A stretch of DNA of 64,000 bases from Amphimedon queenslandica (Eukaryota; Porifera; Demospongiae; Haplosclerida; Niphatidae). The stretch is taken from NCBI RefSeq assembly GCF_000090795.2, contig NW_003546255.1, positions 317,772 to 381,771 of the forward strand, written 5' to 3'. How positions within the stretch are numbered: position 1 is the stretch's first letter; the number at the start of each line of letters is the position of its first letter. The translations under genes were made by a program, and so were the position numbers. The notes below the pieces were generated by a model, which had not been told where the DNA came from, did not search any database, and worked only from the letters and a program-made list of their open reading frames with translations. Below are positions 12,901 to 23,800 of the stretch, in pieces.

Positions 12901-14554
12901 AACTAGAGCCTTGTTCTGCCCGGCTCCTCTCCTATCCCATTAAACCATTATCACTTCACCAGAGGACACACTCCTTTGACTCATCACTTCCTTGCAATAC
13001 TCTTGAGGTCCTCGGCCCATTCAGTACTTCTGATATTCACTCGTGGATCAGTTTCTGTCTTCCTGGAGTGTCTAACTGTCCTCCTGATGGAGAGACAGTG
13101 ACGCTTCAGTTTAAGTCGTCTTTTACTCAGACCCAGTTACAGTGCACTTACAGGTAGGAAGAGACTGCATGAGATATTGAGATAATTATAATTACATGTA
13201 CATTGTACATCATAGCTGGTGTTTTGATCAATCATCTACCATGTACAGTATGTTACGTTTTTTATGTCCTTATGCTATGTAGAAAGTTTGAGCTGATTCT
13301 GACTTTGATTTTTTCAAGTTATGGCCATTTAAAAAAATTGGCAAATTTTTGAAAAAATCCCTGTACTATAGCCCATGGTTTTTCCGAAAAATGGCTCCGA
13401 AATTACCTCCAATTTTTATTGCATTTTCTGATGCATATTGATGTCCTTATGCTATGTAGAAAGTTTGAGCTGATTCCAACTTCAACTTTTCAAGTTATGG
13501 CCATTTGAAGAAATGGGCCAAAATTTGAAAAGTTCCCTGTACTATAGCCCATGGTTTTTTCTGAAAAATGGCCCTGAAATGACCCCCAATTTTTATTACA
13601 TTTTTTGATACATATTGACACCCTTATGCTATATAGAAAGTTTGAGCCAATTCCGACTTCAAATTTTTGAGTTATGGCCGTTTGAAAAAATTGCCCAAAA
13701 ATTCCCTGTACTATAAAACCTACATGTATGCTTTTGTCGATTCATACTTGAGCAAAAATTTTCTGAGTGACCTCTAAATTTTTATTACTTTTTATGCACA
13801 TACAGTGAAGGAAATTATCATTAGTTTTTATATTATTGCATCAATAGGCAGAAAGAGGCTGTTTTCAAGTCTGACAATATCTCAACTATATCAGTATTGA
13901 AAGAAGTCCTTTCCAAAGAAGCAACTAAGAAGAATATAACAATTAAAATAACACACAGTAAGGGACCCTTTAATCCTCTCCTACATACACTTTCGCTCCC
14001 CCCCCCCTCTCTCTGTCTTTTCTTTTTTCCTACAGGTATAACTGATGACAGTGCTGCTCACATGATCAAGCTCATTCATCCAAGGCTAGAGGAACAGCTC
14101 ATGTTAGCTAAAAACGTTCAACTGATTGAAGCACTTCAAGAGCTTAAAGTTCATGAGAAAGACGTGAGCTTTCTCTCACCACAGTGCCAGTACATACTAG
14201 GTAAGACCCTGTAATTATTGTTAATTATACAATGTACATTTGTCCTTTTTGTATTTAGAGAATGCTTCATTAATGCAGGAAGAAATAAAGAGACAACCAG
14301 CAATGATTGATAGATATTATGGTAAGGAGAGAGAAATGGAAAGAGATGACATTATTTTTTTTTTGTTTACTCTAGCACTTATTACTGATCTATTTATGGA
14401 TAGAGCTGCTTTTAAAGTAAATGAGTATACATAACTTTCCATCATCTCTCTCTGTTAGGGTGTTAATGTTCAGCAGAAAGTTCCACAATTGTTATCACTA
14501 TTGGATGAATGCAATATTGACAATATATTGCAATTTTTTGAGGAAAATAAGTGA
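6123..14554 (+). CDS. BBS7: Bardet-Biedl syndrome 7 protein homologue
   Basis: Subunit of the BBSome, which coats vesicles and moves membrane cargo into and out of cilia. Nineteen exons (6123-6158, 7278-7340, 7401-7512, 7957-8083, 9491-9695, 9844-9910, 9961-10027, 10085-10134, 10642-10772, 11242-11414, 12149-12332, 12548-12649, 12707-12769, 12849-13153, 13848-13957, 14036-14200, 14259-14321, 14376-14416, 14459-14554) join in frame to 719 residues; human BBS7 is about 715. The N-terminal half is the beta-propeller ([38 protein letters not shown]). A short coiled coil follows ([24 protein letters not shown]), then the GAE/platform part and a helical end. Introns hold CT microsatellites, an assembly gap and a 177-bp repeat array. 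All donors are GT. Confidence 0.93.
6876..7270 (+). repeat. CT-rich microsatellites in BBS7 intron 1
   Basis: Two long (CT)n/(CTCTCC)n tracts at about 6876-6992 and 7161-7267. The second runs directly into the exon 2 acceptor at 7277 and so serves as a greatly extended polypyrimidine tract. Confidence 0.8.
8992..9060 (+). repeat. 11-bp minisatellite (aggatattatt)n
   Basis: Five or six imperfect tandem copies of an 11-base unit, AGGATATTATT, in BBS7 intron 4. Units differ by single substitutions such as GGATATCATT. Confidence 0.7.
10556..10565. other. Assembly gap (10 Ns)
   Basis: Ten unknown bases inside BBS7 intron 8, immediately before a CT microsatellite. True gap length is unknown; the flanking exons are intact. 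Confidence 1.
13262..13800 (+). repeat. About 177-bp tandem repeat array A1 (forward, CCATGG subfamily)
   Basis: About three monomers fill most of BBS7 intron 14. Each carries the landmarks CATATTGATGTCCTTATGC, TAGAAAGTTTGAGC, AAGTTATGGCCATTT and CTATAGCCCATGG in the same order. The spacing between TGATRCATATTGA marks (13429 and 13606) is 177 bases. No coding capacity. Confidence 0.85.
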
Positions 14555-14995
14555 AATAATAAAGAGCCCACAAGAACTTGACTATTTTTCATCACCGCAA
14601 CTACCTTTAATTAATGTTATATTGAAGGAATGTGTATACTGAAGGAAGCAACTTCTAGATAGCGTTTACCCTAAGTAGTAGGAATAAGCTAACATGAAGT
14701 GACTCCATGCATGGTCACAATTGTTATCAGTGATATACATGTAGAAGAGAAAGAAAAGTGAGTGGTCAAGTGTTATGAAAACTCCATAGTAGGTAATATA
14801 GGTTGGAAAAGTAACAGCTATTATTGTTGTATCTCATAATGGAAACTAAACTAACAATTTTGTTTAAAACTTTTCCTGAGAAGTTGGGGCATGCCCTTTT
14901 TCCATTAGCATTATCTTATAAAAAGCATTAGATCAGGGGCATGCATACGTTATTGTCCAAGCTACATGTAGTTACAGCCGGTTCATTTACTAAGG
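14555..14995. other. Intergenic, BBS7 3' end to pseudocaspase gene
   Basis: About 440 bases between two genes on the same strand. It should hold the BBS7 3' UTR and the promoter of the next gene. No open frame or splice-linked exon is evident, so the next gene appears to start at 14996. Confidence 0.5.
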
Positions 14996-17605
14996 ATGAC
15001 AGAGGTACCAGTCAAAAAGGATCAGGAAAGAACTGTTACAGATAGAAGGAACATAAATAGTAAATCAGTCAATGTAGGAATAAAACACTATTTTTACTGT
15101 GTCTTATTTGTAGGCATTCGTTTTGCTATAATTATTGATAATTGTGGAGAAGCAAAGATAGAAGAGGATGGTACTAGAAAATTGAATGAGCAAGCAAAAG
15201 CTCTTCATGAAGTGTTAGAAGGTTCTGGGTTTTGTGTCCTTTATTTGAACAATCTCAGCTCTGCCACAATCGATAATTTTCTTCGTGCATTCAAGAATGA
15301 TGTTGATCATTCTCAGCTTTCGATGTTTGCTCTGATATTTCTCAGTAAAGGGATGACCCCTCAGCTTTATGATGCCAACAATACAGTTGTGCCTTTTGAA
15401 AAAATATTTCAGTATTTTTATGATGATCAGTCGCCACTGTCAGAAATCTCGAAAGTCTTTTTCTTTGATATAGCTTACCTTGATGATGAAAACAAAAGTC
15501 AGCCAACTTTGCCCGATTACCCTAGCAATTCACTTGCTCTCGCTATTGCACACAATGATCCAGACTTCTCCTTTGCTGTTGAAACTTTGGCGCAATGTTT
15601 TAATCAAAAGAGTATTCAAGATATTTTTGCAACAATACAAGAAATGAATGGTTCAAAAACTAAGGAGAATGGCAACATTGCTGACAAGCTCATTATTGAT
15701 AAATTAAAGTAACTTTTTGTATTAATGATTATGTACAGGCATTAATTATTAATTCTTTATAGAAACATTTGTCTTGGTGATCATCTGTTGCTTCTTCGCT
15801 CACTATGGTATCCCATACGAACTGAAACAGTTGATGTAATATTGAAGAATAAAGATGAAGTTATGTCCATTGTTAGGAATGAGAGATTAGCCAGAATAGC
15901 TACTTCAGTTGCAGGCGCAGTCATAGGAGGGAGTTTAACTATTACTGGTATAGCACTAGCTCCATTTACATTTGGTGCTTCAATTGGAGTATCTGTAGCT
16001 GGTGGTGCTGTTGGAGCATTGGCCTCTGCTGGTGGCATTGGTGCTTTTATAGTTTCTAAAGTGCTAGCTAACAAGCGATTAAAGTATGCTCAAGAGCACA
16101 TTGTCTTCGATCAACAGCTTAGCTTAACCATCAATGAAGTTGCTAAGAAGCATGAGAAGGAAGTGCATGCAAATAAATATACATCTCCTTATTCACAATT
16201 TGCTGGTTTTGCTGCTGCTGGGAGTGCCATGGGCATTGCTGATGCTAGTCGTATTGGTGCTGGTGTTGCAATTGCAACAGAAGGTGCAGTTGAAGGTGCT
16301 GCATTGGCTCTGCGTACTGGTGGACGTGTTGCTGGGATGGTATTAGCTGGAGTCTCATTAGCAGTGACAGTTCCATTAGATGTAGGTTTCATTGCTTATC
16401 ACAGCTATAATATACACAAGTCAAATAAAGACAAGTCTGGGAGGGCTGACAATAACAAAGTCATCAAATGGCTGATTAGTCAAGCTGAAGAAATGCTTAA
16501 AGGTATTATGAAATTTACATGTTGTGACTTTAATTGAAGTTTATAGGTATGTGCATCAAGATTGATGCAAAGAAGCATGAAATTACTGGAGGCCAGATTG
16601 CTTTTTGTAATGGAATTGAATATGGTTATAAAATACACATTCCACTTGCACCAGCCAATAGTTTTATCACAGTTCACACTATATTCTCTGGTCCTATTGC
16701 TCTACCAGAAGGCTACACTCTTGTCAGTGCCATGTATGACATCAAATTACCAGTAGGGATAAAGGAGTCTGCAACCATTACACTAGACCACTGTGTTGAT
16801 GTCAATGATGTGTCAATAGCAAAGGATCTTTGCTTTGCTACTGCCACACTTGATATAATGAATAGGGTGCTACCATTTTCTCCAGTGAGCAATGAAGGTG
16901 TGTTTTGGCCTGGTGAAACTTCTGGATCGATCACACGGAAAGAAAGCTGTTTTTTGTGTATATTATATAAAGGACCATTGTAAGCTTGCTTGATGCTATT
17001 TTTCTATAATATATATCCTTTTTGATAGGGAGTTAATGAAATATACAGCTTTAGTGCAACAATTACAAGAGAATTTTGATATTACATTCTTTAAAAACCT
17101 TAAACCTCATTTAAAGGTAGAATCAATGACCTTTACAAGTTTACATACATGTACATATATTTTACAATTACTCCTTACATAGTTCTCTCAGCAAAGACTA
17201 TCAATTGATTCTGATTATTTGTATCAGTTTCGTTTTGCTACTGTACCAGATGGTGATGAGCAAGCTGTTAAATTAAGCAATTGTCGTGACATTATTGAAA
17301 CTAAAGGATGGACTGTAACTCCTATAGGAGAAATCCCTCAAACCGTAAGTTGAACAAATAATGTATGAATAATTAATATTAAACTATGTTAAATATCAAA
17401 TATCATACAGATTGAAAAGAAGGAAATTGATACTCTTGAGCTCCAACCAAAAGTTTGGAAGTTGCAAAATGAGATTTTCCCAACAATACATTTTCATACT
17501 GGTTATAATGATGAAATGGATCCGCCCGAAGAGCATCCATTAGTAATTGATGGAATAGTTCCAGATAAACCTATTTTGTTGAAGCGTCCAAGAAGGATGC
17601 ATTAA
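14996..17605 (+). CDS. Pseudocaspase - apolipoprotein-L-like - ZU5-like protein
   Basis: Seven exons (14996-15059, 15114-15708, 15763-16502, 16547-16979, 17029-17116, 17183-17344, 17411-17605) give 758 residues; most introns are 44-66 bases. Residues about 22-205 match a caspase-like fold. It opens RFAIIIDN, and the catalytic His motif is FLSKGM where caspases have LSHG. The active-site block is KVFFFDIAYLDD where caspases have QACRG, and a small-subunit-like part (NSLALAIAHNDPDF) follows. Both catalytic residues are therefore lost. Residues about 235-465 match the ApoL family: hydrophobic Gly/Ala helices (GIALAPFTFGASIGVSVAGG), then RTGGRVAGMVLAGVSLAV and the typical IHKSNKDKSG tail helix. 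Residues about 470-610 resemble ZU5 (GGQIAFCNGI, FSGPIALPEGYTLVS, ATITLDHC). The C terminus is unrecognised. A membrane-acting death or defence role is inference. The first intron is 54 bases and in frame, so it could also be read through. Confidence 0.82.
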
Positions 17606-17777
17606 AGTTATTTTCTAACTTATTATGTAGCGTATTCTAATTATTTTTATAAAGTTTCTTATTTTTGCCTTTCTATACATGTATACATCTTATTCTTGTT
17701 TGAAATGATTACACTTTGATATAATTTTAAAACAAAAATAACGTCAAACTATTTTAGTACCATTGTCAACTAATTAA

Positions 17778-18038
17778 TTATTTATTAGATGATGATGATG
17801 TGTTCTTCCATTGCTTCTTTAGTTTCTCCCAGTATTCCTTAACATTAGGAAACTGTGATGGAAATGTTTGTTGTAAGTAAACTCCTGCTATACCGCCCAT
17901 GGTGAACCCTAGGAGGAGATTCTTGTTGAAATTAGCTAGCACCACTCCAGAGAGGAAAGCTGCTACTACATTTGGCTGCAATAAAGGCTCCAATTCTTTC
18001 TTTGAAAGGCCATCTTCACCTTTACCACCTTCCGCCAT
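17778..18038 (-). CDS. Small mitochondrial membrane protein, STMP1-like
   Basis: A single exon of 86 residues. The core LLLGFTMGGIAGVYLQQTF followed by PNVKEYWEKLKKQWK closely resembles vertebrate STMP1 (about 47 residues: a hydrophobic helix with LLGFTLGNVVGMYLAQNY, then a charged tail), a small inner-membrane protein linked to respiratory complexes. Here about 40 extra N-terminal residues contain a second moderately hydrophobic stretch (VVAAFLSGVVLANF). The start is taken at 18038 (AAAATGGCGG context); an in-frame upstream start at 18068 would overlap the promoter shared with the TRAF gene. The assignment rests on one short motif. A generic two-helix mitochondrial protein is the alternative. 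Confidence 0.6.
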   Translation of the reverse strand: MAEGGKGEDGLSKKELEPLLQPNVVAAFLSGVVLANFNKNLLLGFTMGGIAGVYLQQTFPSQFPNVKEYWEKLKKQWKNTSSSSNK

Positions 18039-18093
18039 TTTAACCACGCCTACAAGACAAGGCCACACCTCTGATTCTGAAGTCTTAAATAAA
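18039..18093. promoter_or_regulatory. Candidate bidirectional promoter, STMP1-like / TRAF
   Basis: Only 55 bases separate the two divergent start codons, so transcription start sites must overlap or lie within the opposite gene. No TATA box is evident. Short CACGCC/CCACACC motifs are present. Confidence 0.5.
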
Positions 18094-19455
18094 ATGGCAA
18101 CATCTTCATCTTTCTCTGAATCTAGTGATGCTGCTCATGGTGGATACAGTTATGTTTTCGTTGATGGGGATCCTCCTAATAAATTTGTTTGCTACATCTG
18201 CACTTTGCCAGCAAGAGATCCTCAACAAGTTACTTGCTGTTTCAATATCTACTGTCACAGCTGCCTTTTACAGCTAAAAGAAAAAGGAGAAGGAAACTTT
18301 AACTGTCCAACGTGTCGTCAACCATTGACAGGCAATTATTTTAAGGACGGAAGAGCTGATCGAGAGATAAAATCTTTAATAGTTTATTGTCCTGGTGAGT
18401 GTGAATGGGTAGGAGTGATAAGTGATATTGAAGCTCATCTCAATACGTGTCCTTATCAGTTGCTTGATTGCACCAATAGATGTGGGGAAAAGGTACAGAG
18501 ACAGCTACTCGAGTTGCATTTAACGGATAGTTGTGTCAAACGCCTTGTGGTTTGTCAGTATTGTAAAGAGGAGGGCAGTTACGGGTATATAGAAGGAGTT
18601 CATCTTGAAAGTTGCCTTAAATATCCTGTGAAGTGTTGCAATGATGAATGTGATCAAATGATACCACGACGTGCATTAGAAGGTCACATTACAATCTGCT
18701 GTAAAACTATTGTCTCATGTGAGTATAGTAATGTGGGGTGCAAGAAGGAAATGAAACGTGAAGAGCAAGATATACACAACAAGGAATCGGTAAATGAACA
18801 CCTCCGGTTGGCAGTGGAGAAAGTCAAATCTCTTCAAGAGGATATAAGTATATTAAAATCAGACATCAAAGCTATCAAGACTCCAAGTACTAATTCAATT
18901 AAGAAATTGGTGAATGCTGAGGTTGAATGCATTAAAAGTGACATCAAAGCACTACAGACAAAACGAAAGACATACATAAAAGTCTTTAAAGTGACTCAAT
19001 TTGAACACAAGAGAAATAACAGTGAAACGTGGAAAAGTTCTTCATTTTATACGTCACCAGGCGGTTACAAGGTCAAACTAGTAGTCTACACTAATGGACA
19101 CAGCAAAAAGAGTCTTGGCTATGTTTCTTGCTTTACTCAGTTCGTTACAGGAGATAATGATGACACACTAGAGTGGCCCTTTGTAGGGTATGTAACTATA
19201 GAATTGCTCAACCAACTTGATGATGAAAATCATGTAGTACATACCTATTACTATGACGAAACAATACCAGAATTTGCCAGACAAAGAGATAGTGAAAGTG
19301 GTTGTGGAATTGATTTATTTGTGTCCCATATAGAGTTAGATACACACCAAAGCAGTACCTGCACATATCTTAAAGATGACACACTATATTTTAGAATTAG
19401 CATCAATGCCACTTCTACAACTAAGCCTTGGCTATCAGGATCTTTTTATGTTTAG
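18094..19455 (+). CDS. TRAF-family protein (RING, TRAF zinc fingers, coiled coil, MATH)
   Basis: Intronless, 453 residues. TRAF proteins are cytoplasmic adaptors and ubiquitin ligases downstream of TNF, Toll and IL-1-type receptors. An N-terminal RING-like finger (about residues 35-80) has CYIC, TCCFNIYCHSC and CPTC; an Asn stands where the zinc-binding His is usual. Two or more TRAF-type zinc fingers follow (CPYQLLDCTNRCGEKVQRQL, YPVKCCNDECDQMIPRRALE). Then comes a coiled coil (about 230-300) and a C-terminal TRAF/MATH domain (about 308-453; SSSFYTSPGGYKVKLVVYTN, FSRFLS-equivalent region). The start is taken at ATG 18094; the frame stays open upstream to 17899 but that would run through the opposite gene. 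It ends 97 bases from convergent ASCC1. Confidence 0.88.
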   Translation: MATSSSFSESSDAAHGGYSYVFVDGDPPNKFVCYICTLPARDPQQVTCCFNIYCHSCLLQLKEKGEGNFNCPTCRQPLTGNYFKDGRADREIKSLIVYCPGECEWVGVISDIEAHLNTCPYQLLDCTNRCGEKVQRQLLELHLTDSCVKRLVVCQYCKEEGSYGYIEGVHLESCLKYPVKCCNDECDQMIPRRALEGHITICCKTIVSCEYSNVGCKKEMKREEQDIHNKESVNEHLRLAVEKVKSLQEDISILKSDIKAIKTPSTNSIKKLVNAEVECIKSDIKALQTKRKTYIKVFKVTQFEHKRNNSETWKSSSFYTSPGGYKVKLVVYTNGHSKKSLGYVSCFTQFVTGDNDDTLEWPFVGYVTIELLNQLDDENHVVHTYYYDETIPEFARQRDSESGCGIDLFVSHIELDTHQSSTCTYLKDDTLYFRISINATSTTKPWLSGSFYV

Positions 19456-19552
19456 ACTAGAAGCAGTTATTTTGACTTTGATATACATTGAACTAATATT
19501 ACTGAGAATAGTTTTTACTTTTTTACAACAACACAATAGTTTTTCAGTGATT

Positions 19553-20728
19553 TTATTGTATTAGTTTAAATGTTTCAGTACACTTATACAATCCAGTGCT
19601 AGGATCTTTTTCTCCTCTATTTAACAAACGTATCTCTGACAGTGGCAGACACCCAAACTCAAACTGAGACAAATGCTTCATTATCTCACTAGCATCAAAC
19701 CTCTCCTTCTTGTAATATCCTCTCCTATTATTAGAATGAGAAACAGGAGGTGCATCTTTGAAGCTTGAGTTCATTACAGTTGCATGCAACTTAATTCCAC
19801 TCCTTCCTTCTCTGACTTGTATGTGATCAGGCAGAGAGAGTGCTAACTCTTGTTGTAAAGTATCAGCAAATTCCTGGAGCCTTGAGGAGCTGTCAGTTAG
19901 CTTCACTTTAGCATACAGGACATTAACTGATGAGTAATCATCATTCATGCACTCTAAACCTTGCAGAGATATAGTGACTGGTGATGTCCCAAGCTTATCG
20001 ATTGCCTTAGGTAGGATCTTATGTATCTCTTGCACAGCCATTGTCTCTTCTTCTTTGGTGAATAGATAGAATACAGGCAAGGTTATGTGAAGCTTGATTG
20101 GTTTCTGAAAGAGCTCTTCGTCGATAGATGGTACCAATGCTTTAACTTCTTTCATGAAATCTTCAAATTTAGTCATTATATCACTTGAATTGAGATCAAT
20201 ACATAAGAAATGAGTGATACCCTCTTTGCCTCTATTAGACCAAACTATGACATCAATCCTTTGTTTCGCTGATATAAGAGACCTTTTATTAGGAGCTATG
20301 AGTACCAGAGGCCCCGATTGACCTTGCCTTGGTATGACAAGTTTACACTTTGTGTCCCTTTCAATCCCACGTCTTGTATTACCCTCTCGTCCAATTATAT
20401 ACTTAAAGAAAACAGGCGGAGTAGGGAGACAGAGCTCATACTCTCCACTGCGTAACTTCCTAGAACCAACAAGCTCTCTTTCCTCTTCTTCTTTTTCTGC
20501 TGAGCATTTAGGCTCGTCTTCCTCCATTTCATCTTCTTCTAGAGGCCACTGACGTGAGGGTGCTCCTGAAGGAGGAATGGGAACAGAGCGACCAGTCGTT
20601 TTTCTGAATATTCTGTCCCCGTACTTGATGAGTGTGGGCCTCATTATATCACTACGACCTGAAGGAGAGAGTATATACTCTGCCGAGGGAAGGGAAGGCT
20701 GTGAACGAGCTTTGGAAGAAGTCGCCAT
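19553..20728 (-). CDS. ASCC1: Activating signal cointegrator 1 complex subunit 1
   Basis: Single exon, 391 residues. ASCC1 is a nuclear partner of the ASCC3 helicase and ALKBH3 in alkylation-damage repair and transcription coactivation. A KH domain lies around residues 95-165 (FKYIIGREGNTRRGIERDT, with the GxxG loop as GREG). An AKAP7-like 2H phosphoesterase domain follows, with both HxT motifs visible: LHITLP (about residue 215) and LHATVM (about residue 320). Low-complexity acidic sequence (EEDEMEEDEP) separates the N terminus from KH. The start chosen is ATG 20728 (AAAATGGCG); an in-frame ATG at 20755 would add nine residues. Lack of introns is unusual next to its intron-rich neighbours but is shared with the adjacent TRAF gene. 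Confidence 0.9.
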   Translation of the reverse strand: MATSSKARSQPSLPSAEYILSPSGRSDIMRPTLIKYGDRIFRKTTGRSVPIPPSGAPSRQWPLEEDEMEEDEPKCSAEKEEEERELVGSRKLRSGEYELCLPTPPVFFKYIIGREGNTRRGIERDTKCKLVIPRQGQSGPLVLIAPNKRSLISAKQRIDVIVWSNRGKEGITHFLCIDLNSSDIMTKFEDFMKEVKALVPSIDEELFQKPIKLHITLPVFYLFTKEEETMAVQEIHKILPKAIDKLGTSPVTISLQGLECMNDDYSSVNVLYAKVKLTDSSSRLQEFADTLQQELALSLPDHIQVREGRSGIKLHATVMNSSFKDAPPVSHSNNRRGYYKKERFDASEIMKHLSQFEFGCLPLSEIRLLNRGEKDPSTGLYKCTETFKLIQ

Positions 20729-20840
20729 TTTTTCTTTAATAACCAGTAGCCACACCTAGACCTAATCCAGATGGGCGTGGCAAATAGATTAGAGCCACAC
20801 CCATTCACTCTCAGCTAAAAATTATCTCAAAAAAAAAACA
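20729..20840. promoter_or_regulatory. Candidate bidirectional promoter, ASCC1 / ATP7
   Basis: The 112 bases between two divergent start codons contain repeated CCACACC and GGGCGTGG motifs (KLF/Sp-like GT boxes) and no TATA box. This fits a shared housekeeping promoter. Confidence 0.5.
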
Positions 20841-23800
20841 ATGGCTGGCTCTTCATCCCTCGAAGTTTGTATCTATTGCTCTGAAGGATTTCCTCCAGCT
20901 CTCTCTTCCTCTGCTCGACTGATAGGGCCAGAGGAAAGAGTGATATCAACGTCTCCCGAGGGCTCTACCTCTTTAAATGACGCCATTTTAAAACACCATC
21001 AAGACAAAGAGATCGTTCTAAAGACCTCATCTCCTCTCTCTTTCTCCACCAGTCATGTGATCCTACTCTCAGTCGAAGGCATGACATGTCAATCTTGTGT
21101 TAAACTCATTCAGAATACACTCCCGGGACAACCAGGTGTGTCTGGAGCTATTGTCTGTCTTCATCATAAAGAAGCTTTTGTCGAATTCGATTCCTCTCAA
21201 ACCACACCTAGTGATATTGCCAAAGCTGTATACGACATGGGGTTTGATGCTGAAGTGAAATGGTCACACCCACAACGTCCCCCTTCTCCTCTTTCTCCTA
21301 TTCCCCCTCAGTCTCCTCCCTCTTCTCCCCCGGCCATTTTAGAACCAAACGTACTAGAGCCAAATGTAGTCATTGACGATGGACGTGTTTCATTCTCTCC
21401 CTCGGACGAAGAACCCATCAAACTCGTTTACATACGGATTAAAGGGATGTCTTGTAATTCCTGTGTTTCTAATATCACAGCTGCTCTCACCTCTCACATA
21501 GGCGTGGTCAGTGCCCACGTCTCACTCTCCGATGAAGAAGCCACGGTCCAGTACAACGGTAAACTGGTGGCCGTTGACGACCTCAGGGAAGTGATAGAGG
21601 GACTCAACTCGAAATTTAAAGTGACAGACATGCCCGAGGGAAGAGTGGGTGGGGCTAGTTACTATGACAGCAAAGTACCTCAAAGAAAGAAAGCGAAAAG
21701 AGTAAGAGATTATTTTTTTAAATTGATAATAATTTTTCTATTTTTTTAGAAAGAGAACGAGATTGTCATATTAAGCGACAGCAGCCTCCCTCCTTACAGA
21801 GACCACGCCTCTGGACACGCCCTAAAGAGAGCCTCTAGTCCGGAGTCTAAGAAAGCCCAGTACAAGATCACTGGAATGACATGTTCTTCATGTGTCAGCA
21901 AAATTGAGCGGAACTTGGCAAGCAAACCTGGTAATGAGTAGCACAAAGACGTACATGTACATGTACATGTAATGTGATTTGTACTATTTTCACTTTAATT
22001 TGGCATCTCTTTCTCTCATTCCAAAGGTGTATACTCAGCTACTGTTGCTCTGTTGGCTGAAAAGGCAGATGTCTCGTATGATCCGAATGTGACTGATCCC
22101 GATAAGATATCATCAGCTATACTTGGTCTGGGATACAACGCACAGTTACTCTCTCAGGGAGAGGGGCTTGAATCTGGTACTGTTGATCTTGAGGTAAATG
22201 TACTTAAAATATTGTTAGTTTTTGTAAAAGAAGCACCTCGCTAAATGGGTTTTAGTTTTAGTTTTTATTGTAGCTATTGTGCCCACATTCATCATCTAAA
22301 TCAACACTAGTACATGTACATGTATATAAATGTACATAAAAATGTACATATAACATTACTATGTTGGTCATATCTTCCATTATGTGTAGGTGACTGGTAT
22401 GACTTGTTCTTCTTGTGTTCATCTCATCGAGAGGACACTTCATGCGACCGACGGGATTGAGAAGGCAAGGGTTGCCTTGACAACAAACCGCGCCCACGTC
22501 GAGTTTGATCCGGCTTTTATAGGACCCCGTGACATCATCGATATAATAAAGGTATAGGAATTAATTATTGGTGGGTGGGGACTCTTTTAATTAATCGTCA
22601 TTTTTGTAGAAACTTGGTTTTAGGGCACAGCTAGCATCAAAGGATGGTACTGGGGTTAACCACTCATCAGAAATTAGAAGGTAGAAATTAAAGTTACACT
22701 GTTTTCATTTCTCTCTTCTTTCATTAGGTGGAAGTGTACTTTCCTTCTTTCTCTTATTCTCGGTATACCAACCGTCATTGTTGCTTTTGCTAACGTTTTC
22801 GATAAAGACTTGGTTAACTGGCCTAAGATATACGGTGGAGTTACTCTTCAAGAGGTTATCCTATTCACACTAGCAACCATAATTCAAGTAATGCACACTA
22901 TATGAGTATCAATACATGTACATGGTCTTTTTAATTTTTTTTAGATTTTTGGTGGCTATCAGTTTTATGTGTCTTCCTACAAATCACTGAAGCATCGTTC
23001 AGCTAACATGGACGTACTAATAGCACTGGCTACCACCATAGCCTTCGTTTACTCTGTAAGTTCAGGGACATGCTGTTACTCCTTTACATGTACATGTATT
23101 GTGTACATAATGGTATCAGCCATATTTTGGTTTATTTTTTGAATGGCCATAACTTTAAAAATTGAGGTCAGAATTGACTCAAATTTTCTACATAGCATAA
23201 GGACATCAATATGTATTAGAAAATTTAGTAAAAATTGGGGGTCATTTTGGGGCCATTTTTTGGAAAAACCATGGGCTATAGTACAGGGAACTTTTCAGAT
23301 TTTGGCCCATTTCTTCAAATGGCCATAACTTGAAAAGTTGAAGTCGGAATCAGCTCGAACTTTCTACACAGCATAAGGACATCAATATGTATTAGAAAAT
23401 GTAATAAAAATTGGGAGTCATTTTTGGGCCATTTTTTGGAAAAAAACCTGGGCTATAGTACAGGGAAATTCTCAGAAATTGGTATATTTTTAAAACTGCC
23501 ATAACTCACTGGAAACTTCATGTACATTTGTAAAGACATCATCTCACTGTCTGTTCTCTCTCTTATTCTCTTCTCTTCAGGTTATTATTGTTTTTGTCTC
23601 TGCTTTTGTGACTGGAAAGCACATGAAGACCTTTTTTGAAACTCCACCCATGCTATTGATGTTTGTATCCTTGGGACGCTGGCTTGAATACATTGCGAAG
23701 GTAAGGATCCCATAATTATCTAATTAATGAGGTTTTTTAGGGTAAGACGTCCGAAGCGCTCGCAAAATTAATGTCATTGCAAGCAACTGAGGCTAGATTA

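Noticed and set aside
14996-15712. Active caspase
   Set aside because: The His and Cys catalytic positions are replaced; the fold is kept but proteolysis is not expected.
17899-18093. 65-codon N-terminal extension of the TRAF frame
   Set aside because: It overlaps the oppositely transcribed STMP1-like coding exon; ATG 18094 has better context and leads directly into the RING finger.
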